DNA of 8,761 nt from Lentisphaeria bacterium UBA1791 (GTDB lineage Bacteria; Verrucomicrobiota; Lentisphaeria; Victivallales; Victivallaceae), in assembly GCA_002314455.1 (NCBI GenBank), contig DCFZ01000015.1:12778-21538 (forward strand). The letters run 5' to 3'. Numbering within the stretch: the stretch's first letter is position 1; every line of letters begins with the position of its first letter. Below, piece after piece: positions 4,257 through 8,761 of this stretch. Made by a program: the position numbers and the translations under genes. The notes under the pieces are model-generated. The model saw only the letters and a program-made list of their open reading frames with translations. It ran no database searches and was not told where the DNA came from.

Positions 4257-4652
4257 ATGAGTATGCAAGATCCGATCGCCGATATGCTCACGCGTGTTCG
4301 GAATGCCGGTATGGCTGGCCTCGCGACGGCGGAAATTCCGCTTTCCAAGGAAAAGGAAGCCATCGCGCAGGTTTTGAAAGAGGAAGGTTACATTGCCGAC
4401 GTCGCCGTCAATGGCGAAGGCGTCAAACGCCAGTTGGTGATCACGCTGAAATACGTTGACGGCAAGCCGGTCATCGGCGGGCTGCAGCGCATCAGCAAGC
4501 CCTCCTGCCGCGTCTATTGCTCGAGCACCGAGATTCCGCGGGTCCGCAATGGCCTCGGCACGGTGATTTTGACCACCCACAAGGGCGTCATGAGCGGCCG
4601 CAAGGCGGCGAAAGAGAACGTCGGCGGTGAAGTCCTCTGTTACGTCTGGTAA
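4257..4652 (+). CDS. rpsH: 30S ribosomal protein S8
   Basis: S8 is a primary 16S rRNA binder needed for central-domain assembly and, in E. coli, the autogenous repressor of the spc operon. The 131-residue product begins MSMQDPIADMLTRVRNA and ends GGEVLCYVW, both family hallmarks. The rRNA-binding loop, usually STSxGVMT, reads TTHKGVMSGRKAA (106-118), a modest deviation. The start at 4257 follows AAGGGAG (4241-4247) by 9 nt; the next ATG at 4263 would drop two residues. The open frame upstream overlaps rpsZ and is not part of the protein. Confidence 0.95.
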   Translation: MSMQDPIADMLTRVRNAGMAGLATAEIPLSKEKEAIAQVLKEEGYIADVAVNGEGVKRQLVITLKYVDGKPVIGGLQRISKPSCRVYCSSTEIPRVRNGLGTVILTTHKGVMSGRKAAKENVGGEVLCYVW

Positions 4653-4669
4653 AACAAGGAAATAAGAAT

Positions 4670-5203
4670 ATGTCTCGCATTGGCAAGAAACCTATCGACG
4701 TGCCGGCTGGCGTCAAAGTCACCATCGCCGACAACGTCGTCACGGTCGAAGGCAAGGGCAAGCTTTCCTTCACGCTGCCGCCCCACGTGGCGGTCGCGCA
4801 GGAAGGAAATCAGATCCTGGTCAGCCAGACCGATGAGGTCCGTGAGGCCAGCGCCATGCACGGCCTCGCCCGCAGTATCATCAACAATATGGTCATCGGT
4901 GTGACGACGGGCTTCAAAAAAGAGCTCGCGATCGTCGGCGTCGGCTACAAGGCGACGCTTTCCGGTCAGAAGTTGACGCTTTCGCTCGGCTTCTCGCACC
5001 AGATCGTTTACGAATTGCCCGCCACGATCAAAGCGACGGTCACTCCGGAAAACCAGATCACGATCACGGGTTGCGACAAGCAGCTCGTGGGCGAGGTCGC
5101 CGCGGAGATCCGCCGTTTCCGTCCGCCGGAACCCTACAAGGGCAAGGGCATCCGTTATGTCGATGAGCGCATCATCCTCAAGGAAGGCAAGTCGGTGGGT
5201 TAA
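4670..5203 (+). CDS. rplF: 50S ribosomal protein L6
   Basis: L6 is a two-domain protein near the base of the L7/L12 stalk and the sarcin-ricin loop. The 177-residue product starts MSRIGKKPIDVPAGVKV. It has the duplicated alpha/beta domains (about 1-82 and 83-177), with GFKKELAIVGVGYKA at the junction, and the C-terminal signature RPPEPYKGKGIRYVDE (151-166). The length matches the family. AAGGA (4656-4660) is 9 nt before the ATG. The gene is 17 nt after rpsH. Confidence 0.97.
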   Translation: MSRIGKKPIDVPAGVKVTIADNVVTVEGKGKLSFTLPPHVAVAQEGNQILVSQTDEVREASAMHGLARSIINNMVIGVTTGFKKELAIVGVGYKATLSGQKLTLSLGFSHQIVYELPATIKATVTPENQITITGCDKQLVGEVAAEIRRFRPPEPYKGKGIRYVDERIILKEGKSVG

Positions 5204-5234
5204 TCCCCTCCGCACGAAGGAAAGAGTGTAACAA

Positions 5235-5597
5235 ATGGCTGTTATTGATAAAAAACTGCAACGTGCGCGTCGCCACGCCCGGATCCGTAGCAAGATTTCC
5301 GGCACGGCGGAGCGTCCGCGTTTCTGCGTCAGCATCACCGCCAACAACATCTATTGTCAGTTCATCGACGACGTCAGCGGTCGTACGCTGGCGGCGACTT
5401 CCACGCTCGCTGCGAAGTTCAAGGAGCAGAACGCCCGTCCCAATATGGCAGGCGCCGCGCTCCTCGGCAAGCTCGCCGCGGAAGCCGCGATCGCCGCGAA
5501 CGTCAAAGAGGTGGTGTTCGATCGTTCCGGATTCAAATTCCACGGCCGGGTCAAGGCGATCGCCGAGGCCGCCCGCGAAGGCGGACTCAAATTTTAA
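5235..5597 (+). CDS. rplR: 50S ribosomal protein L18
   Basis: L18 binds 5S rRNA with L5 and carries it into the central protuberance. The 120-residue product has a basic N-terminus (LQRARRHARIRSKISGT), the fold start ERPRFCVSITANNIYCQFID (26-45), and the conserved end DRSGFKFHGRVKAIAEAARE (96-115) followed by GGLKF. The family normally has DRGG in that place. AAGGAAAG (5217-5224) precedes the ATG, and the gap after rplF is 31 nt, the longest between the spc genes here, with nothing else visible in it. Confidence 0.96.
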   Translation: MAVIDKKLQRARRHARIRSKISGTAERPRFCVSITANNIYCQFIDDVSGRTLAATSTLAAKFKEQNARPNMAGAALLGKLAAEAAIAANVKEVVFDRSGFKFHGRVKAIAEAAREGGLKF

Positions 5598-5609
5598 GGA
5601 GTATTCCAA

Positions 5610-6146
5610 ATGGGAAAACGCGAAAATTTCAACGAGCCGGCCGTGGTCAGCGAGTTTGACGAAAACGTCATCGCGATCAACCGCAGTGCGAAAGTCGTCA
5701 AGGGCGGCAAGAACTTCAGTTTCGGCGCGCTCGTGGTGGTCGGCGACCGCAAGGGCCGCGTCGGCTACGGTTACGGCAAGGCGAACGAAGTTTCCGACGC
5801 CATCCGCAAGGGTGGTGAGGCGGCTCGTCGCAATCTGGTGACGGTGCCGATGAACGGCAATACGTTGCCGCACGAGATCGAAGTCAAATTTGGCGGTGCG
5901 CGCGTGTTGCTCCGTCCGGCGAGCGCCGGTACCGGCTTGATCGCCGGCGGTGCGGTGCGTGCGATCCTCGACCTCGCCGGCGTCGGCGACGTCCTGGCGA
6001 AATCGCTCGGCGCTTCCAACCCCGCCAACGTGGCGAAAGCGACCTTTAAGGCGATCGCCTCTTTGAGCACCCGTGAACAGGCTTTCGCGCGTCGCGGCAT
6101 TCAGATCGCGGCCAAGAAAGTGGAAGCCCCCGCGGAAAACAACTAA
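5610..6146 (+). CDS. rpsE: 30S ribosomal protein S5
   Basis: S5 lies on the solvent side of the 30S near the mRNA entry and affects decoding accuracy (ram mutations). The 178-residue product has the N-terminal double-stranded-RNA-binding-like domain with KGGKNFSFGALVVVGDRKGR (31-50) and VGYGYGKANEVSDAIRKG (51-68). The C-terminal domain shows the conserved LRPASAGTGLIAGGAVRAIL (101-120) and GVGDVLAKSLGASNPANV. AAGGAG (5596-5601) is a strong ribosome-binding site that overlaps the rplR stop codon. rplO follows after only 15 nt, so there is no room for rpmD. Confidence 0.97.
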   Translation: MGKRENFNEPAVVSEFDENVIAINRSAKVVKGGKNFSFGALVVVGDRKGRVGYGYGKANEVSDAIRKGGEAARRNLVTVPMNGNTLPHEIEVKFGGARVLLRPASAGTGLIAGGAVRAILDLAGVGDVLAKSLGASNPANVAKATFKAIASLSTREQAFARRGIQIAAKKVEAPAENN

Positions 6147-6161
6147 CATTAGGTGAGACCA

Positions 6162-6608
6162 ATGAAACTTCACGATATGACTCCGACTCCGGGTTCGCGC
6201 AAGACGCGGAAACGGATCGGCCGTGGTGACAGCTCCGGTTACGGCAAGACTGCCGGTCGCGGTGAAAAAGGTCAGCACTCCCGTACGGGTTCGAGCATCC
6301 GCCCCTTCTTTGAAGGCGGTCAGATTCCGCTCTTCCGCCGGTTGCCGAAACGCGGCTTCAAGAATGCCGACCGCATTGTCTATACGCTGGTCAACTTCAG
6401 CGTGATCGAAGCGAACTTCAACGACGGCGACGTCGTCGATATGGAATCGCTCCGCGCCAAGAAGCTCCTCAACAAGGCCGCAAAGGATCTCAAGATCCTC
6501 GCCAACGGCACGCTCTCGAAGAAACTGACGGTCAAAGCCCAGAAGTTCTCCGCGACTGCCGCGGCCCGCATTCAGGAACTCGGCGGCACCGTCGAAGTGC
6601 TCGGCTGA
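6162..6608 (+). CDS. rplO: 50S ribosomal protein L15
   Basis: L15 is a late-assembling, extended protein that threads into the 23S core. The 148-residue product shows the glycine/arginine-rich N-terminus: MKLHDMTPTPGSRKTRKR, GRGDSSGYGKTAGRGEKGQ (20-38) and FEGGQIPLFRRLPKRGF (50-66). The globular C-terminal domain ends GGTVEVLG. The ATG at 6162, 5 nt after AGGTGA, is preferred over an in-frame GTG at 6153 because MKLHD is the family N-terminus. It follows rpsE directly; L30 (rpmD), which lies between them in many bacteria, is missing here. Confidence 0.96.
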   Translation: MKLHDMTPTPGSRKTRKRIGRGDSSGYGKTAGRGEKGQHSRTGSSIRPFFEGGQIPLFRRLPKRGFKNADRIVYTLVNFSVIEANFNDGDVVDMESLRAKKLLNKAAKDLKILANGTLSKKLTVKAQKFSATAAARIQELGGTVEVLG

Positions 6609-6623
6609 TAAGGAAATTCTACT

Positions 6624-8003
6624 ATGTGGAAGGCTTTTCTCAATTGCCTCAAGGTGAAAGAATTGCGGAACCGTCTGGTTTTCACGATTCTCATCATCGT
6701 GTTGGTGCGTTTCGCGAGCAACATCCCGTGCCCCGGCGTCGATCCGGCGGCATTGGAACGGTTTATTAAGGAAGTCTCCACTTCCAGCGCCGGCGGATTT
6801 ATGGCGCTGGTCGACCTCTTCTCGGGCGGCGCTCTCGCGCACTTCGCGCTGGGCGCCCTCGGGATTATGCCGTACATTACCGCATCGATCATCATGCAAC
6901 TTTTGGTGCCGGTATTGCCCGCGCTGGAAAAAATGCAGCGCGAAGGCGAATCCGGCCGCCAGAAAATCACCCAGTACACCCGCTATCTTACGATCGTTGT
7001 CTGCGTGGTTCAGGGCGTGATGGTCGCGGCGGCGATGCTCAACCCCGGAAAAATCGGTCTGCCCGTTCCTTCCGAACCGCTTTTCGTCGGTTCGCAGGCG
7101 GTCTTCGTGCCGATGACGGTGTTGGTCATCACCTGTACGACGATGATTTTTACCTGGCTCGGTGAGCAGGTGACGGAGCGCGGCATCGGCAACGGCGTCT
7201 CGCTGATCATCACCATCGGAATCGTCTCGCGCATGCCGCAGTCGATCCTCGAACTCGTCGATATGGTTCGCAAAGGTCAAACGGTCGGCGGCAGCACGTT
7301 CAACGGCGTGCATTTGTTGCTGTTGATCATCCTTTTCTTCGTCGTTACAGCGGCGACGATCCTGCTCTCGCAGGGCTATCGCCGGGTGCCGATCCAGATG
7401 ATCCGCAAGACGGTGGGCAAGCAGATGGCGGGCGGCTCGACTTATATGCCGCTCAAAGTCAACTTCGCCAACGTTATGCCGATCATTTTCGCCGGCGCGA
7501 TCCTGATGATCCCCGGATACATCTTTCAGGTGATGGCAAGCCGTCCGGACGCTTCGGCGGTCTGGGCGAAACTCCTGATGTTTTTCCGTCAGGATGGACT
7601 TGGCTATACCGTCACTTATGCGGTGTTGATCCTGCTCTTTAGCTTCTTTTGGGTCGCTAACCAGTTCAATCCGCTGCAGATTGCCGACAACCTGAAAAAA
7701 GAAGGTGCCTACATCCCCGGCATCAGCCCCGGACAGCCGACCGCCGATTTCCTCGACGCGGCGATGACGCGGGTGACGGCGGGCGGCGCGGTCTTTTTGC
7801 TCGTGCTGGCGATCTTCCCGATGTTCCTTTACAGCAATTTCCAGATCCCCTTCATGGTCGCGCAGTTTTTCGGCGGCACCAGCTTGCTGATTATGGTCGG
7901 CGTGACTTTGGATACGATGACCCAGTTGGAATCCCACTTGACCATGCGTCATTACGAGGGCTTCCTCAAGAGCGGTCGTCTGCGGAGCCGCAGTGGCAAC
8001 TGA
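6624..8003 (+). CDS. secY: Protein translocase subunit SecY
   Basis: SecY is the channel of the SecYEG translocon in the inner membrane, exporting or inserting proteins delivered by SecA or by ribosomes. The 459-residue product has about ten hydrophobic segments (roughly 18-35, 75-96, 120-139, 159-179, 185-205, 230-249, 283-303, 327-346, 385-403, 412-430). Family motifs are ALGIMPYITASIIMQLL (78-94), GEQVTERGIGNGVSLII (180-196), STYMPLKVNFANVMPIIFA (272-290), ADNLKKEGAYIPGISPG (354-370) and ESHLTMRHYEGFLK (436-449). The cytosolic loop arginine region RRVPIQ (253-258) is where SecA or the ribosome dock. AAGGA (6610-6614) lies 9 nt before the ATG. It is 15 nt after rplO, the canonical order. 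Confidence 0.97.
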   Translation: MWKAFLNCLKVKELRNRLVFTILIIVLVRFASNIPCPGVDPAALERFIKEVSTSSAGGFMALVDLFSGGALAHFALGALGIMPYITASIIMQLLVPVLPALEKMQREGESGRQKITQYTRYLTIVVCVVQGVMVAAAMLNPGKIGLPVPSEPLFVGSQAVFVPMTVLVITCTTMIFTWLGEQVTERGIGNGVSLIITIGIVSRMPQSILELVDMVRKGQTVGGSTFNGVHLLLLIILFFVVTAATILLSQGYRRVPIQMIRKTVGKQMAGGSTYMPLKVNFANVMPIIFAGAILMIPGYIFQVMASRPDASAVWAKLLMFFRQDGLGYTVTYAVLILLFSFFWVANQFNPLQIADNLKKEGAYIPGISPGQPTADFLDAAMTRVTAGGAVFLLVLAIFPMFLYSNFQIPFMVAQFFGGTSLLIMVGVTLDTMTQLESHLTMRHYEGFLKSGRLRSRSGN

Positions 8004-8013
8004 TCCTGGAAGA

Positions 8014-8676
8014 ATGACCGTTATCGCGATTGACGGTCCGGCAGGAGCCGGAAAAAGCACCGCGGCGAAACAACTCGCCGAGGTGCTTGCTCTTACTTAC
8101 GTCAATACCGGCAGTCTCTACCGCGCCGTCGCCCTCGCAGCCCGTCGCGCCGGCATCGCTCCGGAAAACGTGACCCGGGAATTTCTTCAGACTCTTCGCC
8201 TCGAATATCGCGACGGCAAACTTTTACTCAACGGCGAAGACCCCGGCGACGCACTGCGCAGCGCGGAAACCGCGCAAGGCGCAAGCCGCGTTTCAGCGTT
8301 GCCGTTTGTCCGCGAATACCTTTTGCCCGTTCAACGCAACGCCGCACTCAGAGAGTGGATTGTAATGGAAGGCCGCGATATCGGTACGGTGATCTTTCCC
8401 GATGCACAATGCAAGTTTTTCGTGACGGCAAGCATCGAAGAACGCGCCCGCCGCCGGATGGCGCAAACCAGCGAAATCTCTTCTGATGCAACATTGGAAT
8501 CCGTGATGGAAGAGATCCGCATCCGCGATGAACGCGATTCAACCCGCGCTACCGCTCCTCTGAAACAGGCGGACGACGCCGTTTTTATTGACACAACCGG
8601 CAAAAGTATCGCCGATGTCAATGCGGAACTTATTTCTTATTTGCCGCCTGAATTGCAAGCGCGGCGCTCCCACTAA
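8014..8676 (+). CDS. cmk: Cytidylate (CMP/dCMP) kinase
   Basis: Cmk transfers phosphate from ATP to CMP or dCMP, giving CDP or dCDP for RNA and DNA precursors, in the cytosol. The 220-residue product has the normal length and a P-loop, IDGPAGAGKST (6-16). The nucleoside-binding NTGSLYRAVA (31-40) follows, then GRDIGTVIFPDA (120-131) and the lid-region RDERDSTRATAPLKQADDAV (171-190), all typical of the cytidylate kinase family. The ATG at 8014 gives the usual start just before the P-loop, but its ribosome-binding site (GGA at 8008-8010) is poorly spaced. A GTG at 7993, with GGAG 5 nt upstream, would add seven residues and overlap secY by 11 nt. Its place behind secY, where adk is common, is unusual; cotranscription with the ribosomal genes is likely. 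Confidence 0.96.
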   Translation: MTVIAIDGPAGAGKSTAAKQLAEVLALTYVNTGSLYRAVALAARRAGIAPENVTREFLQTLRLEYRDGKLLLNGEDPGDALRSAETAQGASRVSALPFVREYLLPVQRNAALREWIVMEGRDIGTVIFPDAQCKFFVTASIEERARRRMAQTSEISSDATLESVMEEIRIRDERDSTRATAPLKQADDAVFIDTTGKSIADVNAELISYLPPELQARRSH

Positions 8677-8699
8677 AAAAACAAATGGTGCGCAGCACC
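8673..8699 (-). terminator. Hairpin with T-tract on the minus strand
   Basis: GGTGC (8687-8691) pairs with GCACC (8695-8699) around GCA. Read on the minus strand, the hairpin is followed after a few bases by a run of seven T (8674-8680 region), the shape of a weak intrinsic terminator for leftward transcription. On the + strand the same A-run precedes the hairpin and only GAAAAA follows it, so termination after cmk is not clearly supported. Confidence 0.4.
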
Positions 8700-8701
8700 T
8701 G

Positions 8702-8720
8702 AAAAACCCGCGTAAGCGGG
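8702..8720 (-). terminator. Intrinsic terminator on the minus strand
   Basis: CCCGC (8707-8711) and GCGGG (8716-8720) enclose a GTAA tetraloop. On the minus strand the stem is followed immediately by five T, a clean intrinsic-terminator form for a gene approaching from the right. That gene is outside the window. On the + strand there is no T-tract, although the hairpin could still stabilise the 3' end of the cmk transcript. Confidence 0.5.
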
Positions 8721-8735
8721 CGCCTGGGGTGAGCG

Positions 8736-8761
8736 CGAGAGGGGCGGCGTGAGCCCTCTCG
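8736..8761. repeat. Inverted repeat at the window end
   Basis: CGAGAGGG (8736-8743) is the exact reverse complement of CCCTCTCG (8754-8761), separated by 10 bases. The stem may continue past the window edge. Its GC-rich style resembles the palindromic elements at 49-244, so it may belong to the same class of dispersed intergenic repeats. Confidence 0.45.

Noticed and set aside
5178..8060. Minus-strand open frame of 960 codons antisense to rplR, rpsE, rplO and secY
   Set aside because: It lies exactly opposite well-supported genes, and its translation is low-complexity and rich in Asp, Arg and His. That is the usual result of GC-biased third positions read in reverse. It has no recognisable domain.
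903..8676. A novel defence or mobile system within the gene block
   Set aside because: Every gene is a recognisable ribosomal protein, SecY or Cmk in tight operon spacing, and no foreign insert is present.

Overview
The window holds a run of 14 ribosomal-protein, translocon and nucleotide-metabolism genes, all on the + strand: rplV-rpsC-rplP-rpmC-rpsQ-rplN-rplX-rplE-rpsZ-rpsH-rplF-rplR-rpsE-rplO, followed by secY and cmk. This is the end of the S10 cluster fused to the spc cluster, in the usual bacterial order. Three things differ from the textbook arrangement. The first six S10 genes (rpsJ, rplC, rplD, rplW, rplB, rpsS) are not directly upstream. rpmD (L30) is missing between rpsE and rplO. 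secY is followed by cmk, not by adk, map, infA or rpmJ.

Layout. 1-18 may be the 3' end of a tRNA (ending in CCA) and overlaps a small terminator-like hairpin. 19-370 is non-coding and repeat-rich: several hairpins, two identical copies of a GC-rich palindrome, and a perfect 4 x 9-nt tandem repeat. 371-740 turns abruptly AT-rich (about 37% GC counted over 421-660). It carries a plausible promoter and a string of stem-loops, one of them terminator-like, with a small Shine-Dalgarno-preceded ORF running through them. This looks like a regulated 5' leader. 903-8676 is almost gap-free coding sequence with good ribosome-binding sites and short gaps or overlaps. rpsC and rplP overlap by 53 nt, and rpmC and rpsQ share ATGA. 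8677-8761 contains hairpins whose T-tracts face the minus strand, so a convergent neighbour may lie to the right.

Organism. Moderately high GC, bacterial-type r-proteins, a zinc-ribbon S14, no rpmD at its usual place and dispersed GTCTGACAA-type repeats suggest a bacterium of the Planctomycetes-Verrucomicrobia-Chlamydiae group, possibly Lentisphaerota/Victivallales. The taxon is an inference from general familiarity and was not tested.

How the genes work together. The r-proteins build both subunits: L22, L16, L29, L14, L24, L5, L6, L18 and L15 in the large subunit, and S3, S17, S14, S8 and S5 in the small one. SecY forms the membrane channel that receives nascent chains from the ribosome exit, where L22, L24 and L29 sit. 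Cmk supplies CDP/dCDP for RNA and DNA synthesis and is probably growth-rate coupled by cotranscription. No defence system, phage, IS element or CRISPR array is visible. The least explained part is the leader at 371-902.
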